Shown one piece after another: positions 35,898 to 47,736 of a stretch of 64,000 bases of DNA. Under the pieces are notes generated by a model. It made no database searches, was not told the origin of the DNA, and saw only the letters and a program-made list of their open reading frames with translations. The stretch's first letter is position 1; each line of letters starts with the position of its first letter. This DNA comes from Polyporus tsugae (Eukaryota; Basidiomycota; Agaricomycetes; Polyporales; Polyporaceae): the NCBI GenBank assembly GCA_024305745.1, contig JAHRBS010000005.1:310001-374000 (forward strand), in the 5' to 3' direction. Position numbers and translations under genes: made by a program.

Positions 35898-36685
35898 GAA
35901 GTCTGTGCATAAGGTGCGTTGTATGCGGTTCTCCATGTTTTCTAGTAACTGACGAATTTGTCTAGCTTTGATACCCATCATGACGACGCGTTATGACCTC
36001 ACGATTGCATTGCTGTACCTTCTGTCGACGGTGTTGTTTCTTCTATCATTGTGCTTTGTGAAAGTACCTATTTTCTGTCACAATAGCCTCGTTCAACATT
36101 TACGAATACCCACTGGATCTAGCATCCTGCTTCTAGGTCTTCCCAGTGGTCGAGAGTATATCGCGCCAACTCACACTGCGAAGAAATCATCGGTTTCTCC
36201 CTTTGGAAAGGCGACAGAGAGGCTTGAGAATTGTGCCTCATACCGTCAAAGTTTCGCCAGGACGGAAAGGCTTTTGAAAGGCGCAATATAAGCCGGGAAA
36301 GGCAGTTACGCCGATTGTCGCAAGACTGTCCCCAACGCAAGGCGCCTTTTCAAAGACTTTCCTCCTGTATGAAAGATGTAGGAAATCTAAATCTTGATAA
36401 TTTCCCAAGCCTCTCCTCACTGCGGAAAAGCTGGTTTCTTTGCAGTGTGACCGTGCAAGGTATGTTTATTTGACACCGATGCTGTCCTCATCCAAGAAAT
36501 AATGGTGGATATTGCAGGGGTCGTTGTCAAGCCGCTATGAAATAGTCGACCTTCCTGAGAACGCCCGTTCGGTATAAATACAAAAACATATTTGAATCAC
36601 ATCCAAGCCCAATTTGAGAGTCCCATCTGAGTCTACAAGAAGCATCAAGAAATACAAGATACCTGTAGGTATGTCAACCTCGTGA
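35898..36685. other. intergenic carrying a palindromic element
   Basis: Convergent gap between the Sur7-like gene and the SAP-like gene. It carries the MITE-like palindrome described separately. No protein was recognised. Confidence 0.5.
36217..36417. repeat. imperfect palindrome, MITE-like
   Basis: The ends GAGAGGCTTGAGAA (36217 on) and its inverted partner near 36400-36417 face each other. An inner pair, GGAAAGGCTTTTGAAAGGCGC and an inverted near-copy at about 36342-36365, repeats the symmetry. The arms are imperfect between the two conserved blocks. About 200 bases without coding capacity suggest a non-autonomous element or an RNA hairpin. Confidence 0.45.
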
Positions 36686-37621
36686 CTAGAAAACCTTGCC
36701 AAGGAGCCACCCTCGGAAGCTCGTTCGGCGACGCTTCTTAGGCGATTGCTCCAGGGCGGTCATGGTCTTCTCTTCATCGTCCTCCGCTTTTCTCTTCCTC
36801 TCACGGACAGTCTTCTCGCCTTTGTCAACACTGTGGAAGAAAGTAAGTCTGTAAAGCTTTATGCTAGAGGATGATGAACGTACTGAACCGGGGCCTCGTC
36901 CTCTGGCAGCTCGACGTGTATGTCGTTCATCGACGTCATCTCGAACACTTCCTCCTCCTCCGCCAACTCTGTGTCCGTATCCACGTCGTCGACCTGCTCT
37001 TGCTCTTCCACCAACGGCGCACACTCGACCTCCTTTCCCCGAGGCGCGGGAGCGAGGGGCGGACCCGACTCCTTCCTCTTCTCAGGCTCGTCACGCGGCT
37101 TAGTTGGGGGACTGAATACCGGCCGCGGGTTGCTCGGGTCCGGGGAGAGGAGCCCGACCCTCCATTCGTCCGGCATGTCCTCCCTGCGGAGGCCTGGGGT
37201 ACGTCTCGGCTTGAGCGGCTCGAAAGGCACTAAAGCAAACGGAGTCAGGTCCCCGTCGACGGTCCTCCTCACACGGACACTTACCGTGCACCCCCATGGG
37301 GAAGAGCACCCGCCTTTCGGACCGCGGCGGCTGGCTCTCGGGCGGGATGACTAAGGATACGGCAGATGTTACCATTGGATGACCGACGCGCTCTAGGACG
37401 GGAACAGCGAGCTCACCTGCAGCCGGCTTCAAGTTCTCTGACTCGGCCTGGGCGAGGGCGGCTTCTTCCTTCGCGCGCCTCTCCCTCTCTTCCTGCTCCC
37501 TCTCCAGGCGGTACCGCGCGCGTGCCCTTTCGAGGGGCGGGAGTTCCTCCTCGGGCTTCGGCTCGGCTCGTCCCTCTGACGGGGTCGCGGCCGGGGTAGC
37601 AGCGTCGACAGCCTCAGGTTG

Positions 37622-37655
<34 letters not shown>

Positions 37656-38084
37656 GCCCGCCGCGATGTCGACGCGCGTGTCCTGCGAGTCCCAGCCCCC
37701 CTGCTAGAGGTCGGCCGCGGGGGCGTCTTGACGTGCCCGACCGTCCTACGGCGGATCTTCTCCATCTTGATCGCGCTCTTGTCTCCCCTTAGCCTTGCGC
37801 TAAACCGAAGACGCACGTCAACCCTCCATTCCCCGAGGTGGTCCAACCACCGTGCACTCACAGCTGTGTCATCTTCGGCCTGCCGATCTTCAGCAGCTCC
37901 TCTGTGATCTTGTCTCGTTTCTGCCTGACCTGCACGCCGTTCTCCTGCGGGGACCGGGACCGCGACGGTGTCAGCCGCCACAGTGCTTAACCACATCCAT
38001 CCCCCGGCTCACGCTCACCTTCGCGACGGCCTTCAGGTTATCCCAGCTGAGCTCGCGCAGAGCCGTCTCGTCGAACTTGGTCAT
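36686..38084 (-). CDS. SAP-like N terminus, charged low-complexity protein (paralogue family member 2)
   Basis: Minus-strand exons 38084-38019, 37944-37862, 37793-37417, 37350-37285, 37229-36884 and 36830-36686 give 360 residues. The first 22-codon exon (TKFDETALRELSWDNLKAVAK) and second exon (start ENGVQV, then KITEELLKIG) form a SAP-like two-helix unit. The exon break comes after the same AK dipeptide as in the genes at 11767, 44853 and 52764. Then follow a basic segment (KIRRRTVG), an EP dipeptide run encoded by a CTCAGG hexamer repeat (about 37623-37655), and a charged ERARARYRLEREQEERERR helix. An acidic region comes next, and the C terminus is SPKKRRRTSF, a likely nuclear localisation signal. 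The 66-bp intron 37351-37416 is in frame and stop-free. DNA or chromatin association is inferred; the family is not one I can name. Confidence 0.65.
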
Positions 38085-38907
38085 TGCGTGTCCAACAATA
38101 GCGCGATGAACGGGGAAGGGAGGATGTGGAGGGGAAGGTGGTGGTGGGTAGCGGTTGTAGGTGAAGAGGAAGCAGCGCTAAGCGCTAGACCCCGGTATCT
38201 GTTCGAATTTCATCCTCCGGCGCAGCGCGCTTCGTGCATCGTGACGGACGCGAGGACTCCCAGTCACGGCGCGTATCGTTCTGCGGTAAGTTCGAGCTGG
38301 TCGTTCGCCAGACGGCCCGGAGGGTGGTGCTGCGGTGGAGAAGCAGGCTGCTTGGAGGAGCTGTCGGGATCCGGGCAAGTGTCGGCTCTCCAGACGGCTC
38401 AGTTTCTTCGCGATCATAATCATACAGGATGCATCTATCACTCTCTACGCCAAGCGTGCACCAGGACCGCCAGCTCTGTTTGCCTCCATGCACACGTATG
38501 TCTCCACGGTCCTTGTCAAGTTGTCGGATACGGTCGCTCATGCTTTCTTCTCTCCCGCAAGGGCATCATTCATATTCCAAGTCGCCAACTCCGAGTCATG
38601 GCCCCGACGCATTATACCTCCTCTGCCAGCCTGCGATTGACTACGTCTAGTGTCGGCACGCGGCGTGACGACTCGGCTGCTCTGGCAACGTTCAGCGTAC
38701 AAGATTTCAAACTTGTGAAGCCACGGAGAAACGTGAGTGAAAGTCTGCGGCAGGCGAAGGCGAAGGTCTGCTGCCGGAGTACAGAAGCAGCCAAGTTCCA
38801 TCATGATGGCGACTTCACGCAAAGTCAATGGAGCGACGGCAAGAATTCCTCAAGAACTAGCGTAAGGCGGAGCAGCATAGGATTATTGTGATCGGATAGG
38901 GAAAGTG
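38085..38907. other. intergenic, nothing convincing
   Basis: A + strand open frame runs through much of this stretch but starts inside the antisense of the SAP-like gene and has no recognisable domains. The region probably holds the SAP-like gene promoter. No repeat was identified. Confidence 0.45.
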
Positions 38908-39365
38908 TTGGACGAATGCACGCTTGTGAGTACGCGCCTGGTCAAATATTTGTGCGCGCTATTGACGAGATACACGTAGGAATGAGACCCTCAAAGGCTC
39001 ACACGCTGATTCCTACGAATGGACCGCGACAGGTTCCCTACGATTCACGGGGCGCAACCATCGCAGAAAGGTGCGTGTTTGCCGGTGCGGCGGCGCGCTC
39101 CAGACCTTCGCAACTGACTGTCGTGCTCTTTCGCAGATACGTCTCGCCCTACATCCTCCACCGCGACCCACACTTCTTCTCCCCCATACCCGACACGTTC
39201 CTCCCCTCGCGCTGGCTCTCCGCTGAGGACGGCGCGCCTGCGGGGAACATCCTGAACCGAACCGCGTTCGTCCCGTTCTCGTACGGACCCGCGAACTGCG
39301 TCGGGCGACAGCTCTCGCGCATGGAGATGCAAATGGTCGTGAGCCTGCCCGTGCAGAGGTTCGAC
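38908..39365 (+). pseudogene. cytochrome P450 C-terminal fragment
   Basis: Similarity to the full P450 at 62453-60309 begins around GGACGAATGC and stops near 39363. It covers only the K-helix exon and the heme-binding exon. The heme motif FSYGPANCVG is intact (about 39273-39302) with the preceding HRDPHFFSP and FLPSRWL blocks. In the K-helix exon the segment equivalent to ETLRLAPP has a net one-base insertion, which breaks the frame and removes the ExxR arginine. There is no N-terminal part and no start, so this is a relic. It lies outside the left arm of the inverted duplication in opposite orientation to the complete gene outside the right arm. Confidence 0.85.
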
Positions 39366-40629
39366 TATAGAGCTTCCCGTGAGCTCTTGTTCCTCAGCAA
39401 GGGTTTATGATGTTCGCCGGATTCTGCGATGCTAACCCGCATCTCGAAAGTCTCCGAAGAAGCCGTCCAGTGTTTGATGTCGCGGGCAGGTTGGGGCGGG
39501 GCGCTATTATCCAGGTACTGCTGCACATCTTGTAGTTCAAATATTTATCATTCCTGCAGATATATTATGAGGTCCAGATTACTTAAGATTGGCCTACTGC
39601 ACAAGTGACTACATCACGTGATACAACCCTGTCACACTTCGACCATTCTGGCGGGGATAAAACTTTCGAAAACTATAGGCTCCAGAGTGAGTCCCCTTCT
39701 CGAAAATCAAAAACCATAACTTTGTGAGGGAACTGAGGTTCTAAAAAGTTAAGGTTCTTGATTTTTGATTTAGGGCTCTGTTGAAAAGTAGATACACTTC
39801 CGCTTTGCCCGAGGAGATGGGCGTCTCGTCATAAGTTCCATTCGGGTTGTCTCACGAGAGACGCCAAGAGCACTTATCTGCGACCGAGTGTGCATAAACT
39901 CCTATGCATTCTCCTACCCAGAGACAAATGGCTGAAATTTGTTTTCTGACATGTTTTGGGTCTGCGACTCATGGCGCATCCCAAAAAGTATTCCCCTCAT
40001 ACAGAAACCAAAGGCCTGGGGCCGGGGCGTCCGCCGCATCCACCTGAGCCTGAGACACTCCTCTGGCCCGCTACAAACCGAGGACTATCGGAGGTGAGTG
40101 TGAGCCTGATGATTGCCGCATGAGCTGTACGTTGTATGCGCGCAAACACGAAGGCAGGTGCACGGCGCATAGACTTTGCAAAGCCTTTGTGTGGACAATA
40201 TGTCTATTTAGCTTGCGATAAGTCCAAGTTCGTCATTGAAAGCGCCCGACTCACGTGCTCCGTAACGCTGTGACATAGTAGTCAGTTGTGCAGTGGGCCA
40301 ATCTTACGGTTTACCAAAAGGCTTCGAGTGAAAGACCGGCGCGGCGGCGGCCCGGGTGTGCTAGGGCAGGCTGACAACTTGGAATTGAGCTGATCACCGC
40401 AGCTGAAATAGAAACAAAAGGGACATCCAACGACAGTCCAAAAGCCTCACTTGACAATCTGAGCATCTGAACATGGTCAGTATCATATATCGCGGTGAGG
40501 CCATGATCAAGGCAATCTTCCATTGCACTGCCACTGATTCCGGCCAACTCCTTGAAGACAAGTTGTACTTACCTTCCTTTCCTTGTATTGTGGTCAGGTA
40601 TAACTGCACGGTGAGTAGATCGGATTGAT
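39366..40629. other. non-coding stretch with an AT-rich hairpin
   Basis: No gene was recognised. An imperfect inverted repeat pairs 39703-39723 with 39746-39771, around a GTGAGGGAACTGAGG loop. The stretch is more A/T-rich than its surroundings. It separates the P450 fragment from the left arm of the duplication. Confidence 0.5.
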
Positions 40630-40891
40630 TTGTTTGCGATCGGATGCAGGCTGTAGAAAAAGGGAGTTGAGACATGGTGCCAGGTGGAGGGAGACACTGC
40701 GTAGGGAAAGCAATGGGCGTGACATGGCAGTCACGACTTGGTGCCACCGCTGGTTGGCGCTTAATAGTTCTTGGTTGGTTCTCAACGGCCACCACCGGCG
40801 TCACTTCGTCTTTCATTGTTCCCTCTTTCTCTGCCCTGGCTGAGTTCGCTTTTGGAAGGACACTCAGAAAAACGTGGCCCTCCTGTTCTGA

Positions 40892-40898
40892 TATAAAA
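40892..40898 (+). promoter_or_regulatory. TATA box of FunK1 (left arm)
   Basis: TATAAAA, 83 bases before the start at 40981. The right-arm copy has the same box at 56714-56720, at near-identical spacing. Confidence 0.55.
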
Positions 40899-40980
40899 CG
40901 CCCTGCCGGTATGTGTTCATTTCTCAGCGTCAGTTTCCAACCACCATATCCCCCTTGCCCCAACCGCTGCACTCTCCGAC

Positions 40981-43781
40981 ATGAGTCGCACTCTTTCCAA
41001 TGCTCCTGGCTCTGACTCTCCTCTAAAGGCTCACCTCGTTGCTAAGGCCCCGCTCTCCAACGCCAAGCTCACCCGCAAAGAAAACCACCGTGAACTACGC
41101 CACGACATGTTGAACGTCTCCTTGGTAGTCGAACCCGAAAAGTTCCTCGAGCTCTTCGTTCCAGAACCGACTCCTCCGGCCGGCAAGACCGCCCGTCGTA
41201 AGCCCGCCAATCCGTTCTCCAACATGGAGAAACCAACCACGGAGAAGAAGATGTACGAGGACTACGTAAGTCCCCCCCGTTCTCGACAGTTCTCGCATTT
41301 TCTCATGTGTTTGCTAGCCCAAGAATCTGAACTCGATCGTTCGTGGCTCCGGCTATGCGTTCGTCGCAACGCCGTACAAGGCCGACAAAGCCATCGACCC
41401 CAAGCTCGCTGTCGACTGTGGCATGTATCCCCGCGAGCGTATGCCGAAGAAAGACCAGACGAAGGGGATGGACCCGGCGACGAAGAAGGACTTTCGACGC
41501 GTCTGTTGGTCCGGACTCGACCTCCCCGCCGAGTGCAAGCTCGAGGACGATCCGTTCGAGGACGCGGTCGACACTGGGCGGCCGCATAGCGACAAGCGCA
41601 GAGACGCGTCCGGCCAGGCGCTGTCCTACGTCGAGCTCGTCTACCATCACCAGCATCGCACCTTCGTCTTCATGCTCATCTTCGTCGGTGTCCACTGCCG
41701 CCTTGTCCGTGTCGACCGCTCCGGGCTGTTCGTCACGAAGCGGTTCAACATCACGGAGACAGACTTCCTGGTGGAGTTCCTCTGGCGCTACACTCAGCTG
41801 TCTCCCGAGGACCGTGGTTACGACACGACTGCGGAGTACATCAACCCTTTATCCCAAGGTCGTAAGTCGCTTGCGAAGATGATGAAGAAGCGTCTGTTGG
41901 AGGTAGAGACGGCCTGGAAGGGGAAGAATGGGGACGAGGAGGTTCTGGACGAGGCTGGGGAGAGGGTGGAGAAGCACGTCGTCGAGCTCTGGAAGGATTC
42001 CCTCGACGACAAGTGGCCGTGGTGGAAGCTCTGCGTCCCCGATGAGGTGACGGGTCAGGACCGTTGGTTCCTCACGGGGAAACCTTCATTCCAAGCTCCG
42101 GGAGTTCGGGGTCGGGGCACTCGTTGCTGCATCGCGGTCGAGCTCTTCATACCCGATGCCAGTGGGGATGTGCTCGAGCTCGACACAAAGTTCGTCTACC
42201 TCAAGGACTGTTGGCGTGTCGTTGTGGATGACGCATCCGATGGAGCCACCGACATCCGGAAGGAAGGCGCCACCCTGAAGACCTTGAATGAGGCGAAGGT
42301 CAAGCATGTTCCGACTCTTGTGGCGCACGGCGATCTCAAGGATCAATGTACACGCGCCCCTGCGGCATGGAAGGAGGTGAACAGTAAATTCAAATGTCGT
42401 ATGAAGACGCATCAGCACTACCGCCTCGTCGTCGAAGAGGTTGGAAAACCGCTTTCGACATTCAAAAATAGCGGCCAGCTGATACTGGCGATGTACGATT
42501 GTCTTCAAGGTACGTCACCGCTTGTCCCAAATATCGTGGTGCCGGTCTCATTCCGATGGCAGCGCACAGCGACGCGTGCAAAATCGGTATTATACACCGG
42601 GATATTAGTGGAGGCAACGTCCTTCTGTACAAGGACAAGAAGGGCGATTGGCGAGGTCTGCTCACCGACTGGGAGCTTTCTAAGGACTTCAACACCCACC
42701 CCGTGCCGCGACAGCTTGGCCGTACGGTGAGTCTTTCTCTTTTAAACTTTGTTCTCGTGTCATACTGACATGAATTTTCAAGGGTACTTTGCAATTCTCT
42801 GCGGTACGCATTCTCGACGATCCTTCGAAAACGGTTTGCGTCGCGGATGAGATCGAGAGCTTCTTCCACGTGCTCATTTACTACGCGGTGCGGTTTCTCC
42901 AGCACAACTTGCCTGACAGATCTGTGGGCTTGTTCCTCAACAACTACTTTGACGTATCGTCCGGTCGCACACAGGCGGATGAGCTCACGGCCCCAGAATT
43001 GAAACGCCGATCGATGGAATCAGGCAGGATTCCCCTCGACTTCTGCGGTATCCGCGCAAGCTCCCTGCAGTTCATGTGGATCAACGACCCCCTCAAGTCC
43101 TCTACGGCACCCCGTCCTCCCCCGAACTACAACCATCCGTTGAACGAGTTAATCAGCACGCTGCTCTCTTGGTTCCGCGCGCTCTATACTCTTGAGCCTC
43201 TGGACAAAGCTGTCGTTGTTCCCGATCCGTCTCAGGCCTGTCTAGATGGTGAGGTCGCTTTCCGTTTTGACGACGACGGCGGCGACGAAGCCGGGCCGTC
43301 TGTAAGTCCCCCGGAACCATTATCCCCCTCGGAAGTGGAGAAGCTGCGAGCCCTCGCAGCAAAGGCGGTGAACCACGTCGAGGCCCTGAAGCTCTTCAGG
43401 CAAGCCTGCGGGAAGGCATACCCGCGCGACAAGGGCGGGGACAAGAGGCCCGAGAAGGGTTATACACCTTGCTCTCCCGAGACCCCGCAGTTCTCCGAGG
43501 TCTCTGGCTTCACCGACTTCGGAGCGGACTCCGGGGACCAACTCGAAGATGGAGACGCTGCGGCACCCGACGCACCCGCCCCGAACGCCTTTGCGGAGCT
43601 GAGCGCTGATGGGGAACGGGACGAGCGTCGCGCCGCCGTTACCGTCACGGCCGATGCGCGGGAGGACGGGCTGGAATATGACGACGGTCCTCGCACACCT
43701 TCCCCCTGCCCCAGTCGAGCGAAGCGCGGTCGCGAGGACGACGCCGCGCCGGACACCTTTGGCAAACGGAGCCGATACTGA
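40981..43781 (+). CDS. FunK1 fungal-type protein kinase (left arm copy)
   Basis: Exons 40981-41265, 41318-42509, 42563-42726 and 42783-43781 give 879 residues. The first exon is a basic N-terminal region. The second carries FVFMLIFVGVHCRLVRVDRSG, DKWPWWKL, GKPSFQAPGVRGRGTR, FVYLKDCWRV and HYRLVVEEVGKPLS, the FunK1 N-lobe hallmarks. The third exon holds the catalytic loop IHRDISGGN and the metal-binding LTDWELS (DWE in place of DFG). The fourth has DEIESFFHVLIYYAVRFLQHN, an acidic disordered region and the terminal KRGRED...GKRSRY basic tail, a probable nuclear signal. All key residues are present, so it could be active. FunK1 kinases are linked to multicellular development in mushrooms; the substrate is unknown. 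It is nearly identical to the right-arm copy, including its promoter. Confidence 0.92.
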
Positions 43782-44852
43782 GCGCCACTCAATCCGCACA
43801 CAGATCCCCGTCCCCTCGTCTACTCGGCTACTCGCTTCGGTGGGCTCGGACTCTCTTTATAACCACTCTTTCTTTCCTACGCGCTGCCGCAATGTTCGAT
43901 GATCTCGGACCTTCGTCTCGGATTCCCTTGCATCCCGCATGACCACTGTCTGTTGCTCTCCACGCTCTCATCTATAGCACTTCGTCATAGTTGGCTCTCG
44001 CTCACGTCATATCTCTATCCATCGCACTGCTTCTCGCATCTCATGCATGTACTTTACCACATACCATCCGATCATATTGATTATATCGCATCGACACTCT
44101 ATGACACTGCTTTACATGCACGCTCGCGCGACCAGAACGACTCGGTTCCCAGCCTGCGCACAACAGGCCCCGCCTCTCTCCTCCCACACCCCCTCACCGT
44201 CCAGGCAACAACAAAGGTTGACTGATCTATCGTCATCCCTGTTGGAACAAAAGCGGACGATGTCCATGTGTGCTCGTCCGAAGTGCACTGGCAGTCGTGT
44301 CCGGATCAGGACCACGTATTCCCGTTCCATGTTAAGTCGATGTGCATACGCACCTTTCAAACCCCGTGCGTGACCTGTCTTTAAACCTCACTGATTCGAA
44401 TGTGGACTGCCAGGACGTCCCGCCGTGCGGCAGCAGATGCCGTTGACTCCTTGGACCGCTTCGTATCCTCTCTGCGATGGCCACGACCGTGGAGACAATG
44501 ATCCTGGGACAGCCAAAGCGCGTGCCGGATCAACAAGTCGCGTCCGGGTGCGGGGTCTCCAGCTTTGGCCCCATCCGTCACGGTAAAGCGAGCCAAGCCA
44601 CTGCGGCCAGTTGCGAGGGCTTTGGCCAAAAGATCTGTGGTCGTGTGTCAGCCACGGGCGGCGATACAAAGAGCTTTGTCTCCACCTGCCACATCGGGGC
44701 GGATGTGGACGTCCTAGTCGCTGCCATAAAAGAGGGCGCTTTGGTCTCCGAACTGGCACACTCACCTCTCACCTCCTCCCTCGTCTCTCTCGTCGGTTCG
44801 CTCCTGGCTCTGTCTTCCCTCGCTGTTACATACAACTGCACTGTCGTCGACC
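43782..44852. other. intergenic between FunK1 and SAP-like gene (left arm)
   Basis: About 1.1 kb. An open frame from 44477 crosses the SAP-like first exon in another frame and is probably a chance frame. The right-arm equivalent (52765-53842) carries many indels relative to this, which argues against coding. The promoter of the SAP-like gene should lie here. Confidence 0.5.
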
Positions 44853-45694
44853 ATGAACACGATGGACAGGAACACACTCCAAACTTTGAACCGGGCCGGC
44901 CTTCAGCGACTCGCGAAGGTGAGATACGGGTGGTTAGTGCACCGGTCGGGCATGTTGAATTGAATATTGTCCTGTAGGAGAACAAAATCAGCGCTGTCGG
45001 TCCAGACAAACAGATACGAGCCTCCTTGCTGAAGTTGTGCGCGACTACCAGTTCATCGGCCGGCGGGTGCGTTATTGTCTACGACTTGTGGCACACGGGC
45101 CAGTATCGACTGACCACAACCGTTTCGACAGTGACGGGCCATCTGGGACAGAGGAGGGAGTAACCGAGGTGTTCAAAGACGTCAAGAACGGCCCCATTGT
45201 CGGAGGAGAGCGGCCGGGTCCATCCAATGGTGAGTCCGTCAGAGCCAAGTGGTCGTCTTCCACCCCCTCACTGCGAACGGCGCTGGCAGGAATCCGGCAG
45301 TCCAAGAGGCTTGCCGCCATCGCGAACAAAACTCCGCCAGCTAACAAGAACGAGAAGCTCCAGAAGCACCGCACCAAAGGCAGCGGATCGTTGAAGAAGG
45401 AGAACACCGTTGTCGCGACACCGACTCAAAGCTCAAACGAGCTCAGGCTCCGGGCGGTGGCGGGGTTGCTGGCGTTGCAAGTGATTCAGAGTACGGTTAT
45501 ACCACGTCCCGAGCAGTAAGTTGAACCATCCGAGTTCATAATCGTAGATAATCTTACTCACCGTTTGTTGAAGACCTTCTACGGCGGCGCTCGGCCACAA
45601 ACGCAAGGCTGACCCTGAACTCGAAGCTGAGGGGCTGCCCAGCTCAGTGCCGAAGCCGAGTCAGAAGCGCCGCCGCAAGACTCGGCGATCTTGA
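44853..45694 (+). CDS. short SAP-like protein (left arm copy, family member 3)
   Basis: Five GT-AG exons, 44853-44918, 44978-45066, 45132-45229, 45290-45515 and 45574-45694, give 199 residues. The first exon is 22 codons ending in GLQRLAK, with the intron at the same place as in the three other SAP-like genes of the window. The second exon completes a two-helix unit (ENKISAVGP, then QIRASLLKLC). A short RQSKRLAA block follows, resembling an AT-hook-type basic motif, then a lysine-rich stretch, and the end is QKRRRKTRRS. The 60-bp intron 45230-45289 is in frame and stop-free. The protein is small, basic and probably nuclear. Compared with the right-arm copy the first 52 residues are almost identical and the rest is poorly conserved. 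It follows FunK1 in the same direction. Confidence 0.65.
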
Positions 45695-46194
45695 AGGGGG
45701 CGAGTTCTGTATACCGTTTTCCTGGTTAGAATCGTCGTTCGCATGTGCAGTATTTCGTCCTTCCCTTCTAAGTTCTTCGACCATGGCAGCAGGCTTGGGC
45801 GTTCCTTGCCAGGCCATGCATCAGCAGGACCCCGGGCACTCGGGCCGACGCGACATCGACCAATCTCGCCTCCCTCCCTTATAATTACGCTCCTGTCCTC
45901 TTCTATATCTCTCTCTACTCGTTCGTAGCGCCGTTTGAAGTCGTGCCCTTGTTGGTCTTCTACGCTGTAAATACCCCCCTTGTCGGATTATGCTCATACC
46001 CCATGCACGACCCAGATGATGCCAGTGTTCGTTTCCGAACAGTGGTATCATCGGACAAACGCCTCTACTGTAATCTCAGTGCGCGAAATATCTCGTCATG
46101 TGCGATTATAAGAGGGTATGTGAGGAACTTGGTAAACTAACTACGTCCATGTATGATCGTGTACGAAATCTGCTCAATCCCTCGCCCAGCCTAT

Positions 46195-46843
46195 TTACGC
46201 CGAGACCACCTGGGCATTCCAGAGCTGACGATTCTGGAGCTACACGCCGACAGCGTAACCTATCGCACAAACACCCACACACAGCGATGTCAGCATAACA
46301 CCCCCAGAACACGGCCGTCGATGTAAATCGAGAGACAAGACCTACCGGAGCGCCCTTGGCAGCCTTGCCTAGCGTGATTCAGTTGCCGTCCGCATTCGAG
46401 ATCGTCGTCGTGCTCTCGTTCACCGTCCACAGGTGCGCCGCGTCGTCAGAACAGTCCGTGACGTATAGGACCTGCGTCGCGGTGCCGGGGACGACGCCGT
46501 TCGCGCTGATGCACCAGTCGCCGTACGCGATCTGGCCCGCCTGGCCCGTGCCGTGGGTGGCGAAGAGCGCGGTGATGTCGCTGGAGGAACCGTCGCCTGG
46601 CGTGGTCACTTGGAGCGTCGCGCCTTGGAAGCCGCCCTGGGGGGCGAGGGCGAGGGCGAGGGCTGAGTCTGTTACAGTGAAGTGTCGATCAGCCCATTGA
46701 CTCGGACACAGGGCGTCAGGGCGTCAGGAGGGCTTACTCTGGGAGGAGATGAAGTGCCCGGCAGCACCCTCAGGGATCACGTCGGCGGCGATGAGTTGAA
46801 CAGCGGCGAACGCGGTGGCAACGAGCGCGAAGAAGACCTTCAT
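46195..46843 (-). pseudogene. ricin-B-like lectin 2, broken copy (left arm)
   Basis: Exon 1 (46843-46738) and exon 2 (from 46668) match the intact copy at 50713, including signal peptide, splice sites and GDWCISANGVV. In exon 2 the cysteine codon after ADGN is TGA (46379-46381) where the intact copy has TGC. In exon 3, near 46235-46245, seven bases are missing relative to the intact copy, which shifts the frame and loses the QLWN motif. Two independent lesions make this a pseudogene unless the truncated product is used. The TATAAAA promoter box (about 46914-46920) is preserved. Confidence 0.85.
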
Positions 46844-47736
46844 TATGATGGTTCGGCGAGGGGAGGAGAACGGTGCAAGTCGTCGTTTGTATGTCGTCGT
46901 TGACCCTCGTACACTTTTATACTCGTTAGTGGTTGGCATATGACCCACAAGTTCATCTGCCATCATTTGGAAATGCGGTAGAAACGCGTGGGTCCCTAGA
47001 CTGGTATCTGTCTAGGCTCTGTGTTCGACGTTCATGGCGGGGAGTATTGACCGTAGATGAAAGCCACCGGGACTTGTGGTTGGGCTCGGGTAGGCTCGGC
47101 TTGGGCAGATGGGTCTTGCTACCTCGATCAAAAGCGGTGGAGATTTGCCTTCGCGGAATCAATTGGTTCTTCAGCCTGAGCTGTTTGAGAGTCCTGAATT
47201 ATTTGTCGTACGGCGGAACACACCCGAGGTGTATGGCTAAGTTGTTAACCTTAGTAGACTTCTCGTGGGGTGTCGCCGGGACTGCGAACGAAGAGAGCCT
47301 TTCCAAGGACATGTTCCTCCGACCCCGATGAAGCATACGACTGGACTGAATTAAAGTACCTACTAGATGTAACAGCGGTGCCACAACCCATACACGGTGG
47401 CTATAGGCAGTCGTGCGGTTGTACCCAACTCATACAGCTTATATGCTAGTAACGTACGACCATGACATGCAGCCAGGCAAGCTGATCGAGGGTTCAATGG
47501 TCGACAGCGAGGATGAAACGCGAGGCGTTGTCTAGGAGTGCCCGGTATCCTGTTATGATGTTGGTCAGGTAGCAGGTCAGAGGGTTATGAAATCTATGTC
47601 GGAGGCTCACTGGATGTAGACTGCAAGCTACACTATGCAACAAATGCATGCAAGCGGCGCCCATTGTGTCTGTGAGGCTGCAGAACGTCAAACTCCGCGA
47701 ATACAGTCGACATAGGCGGTAGAACTTACCACACGA
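46844..47736. other. lectin 2 promoter, arm end, and unique spacer
   Basis: The first 330 bases belong to the inverted duplication and hold the lectin promoter. From about 47170 the sequence is unique and runs to the 3' end of the RRP46 gene. No gene was seen. Confidence 0.5.

Larger units (their letters stand above)
40630..47170. repeat. left arm of a large inverted duplication
   Basis: This segment matches 50405-56965 in inverted order: FunK1 promoter and gene, intergenic DNA, SAP-like gene, lectin gene and lectin promoter, in the same sequence along both arms. The outer match fades near 40630 and the inner match near 47170 (a CAAAAGCGGTGGAGATTTGCC segment occurs in inverse form near 50425). 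Coding parts of the kinase are almost identical, while intergenic parts show many indels. Boundaries were found by eye and may be off by tens of bases. Confidence 0.85.

Noticed and set aside
34914..35981. 355-codon open frame on - strand
   Set aside because: It lies antisense to the Sur7/PalI-like gene, whose membrane helices are clear.
37968..38891. 307-codon + strand frame
   Set aside because: It begins inside the antisense of the SAP-like gene, shows no domain and has no consistent splice context.
44477..44977. 166-codon + strand frame upstream of the SAP-like gene
   Set aside because: It covers the SAP-like first exon and first intron in a different frame; the mirror region has indels that break it.
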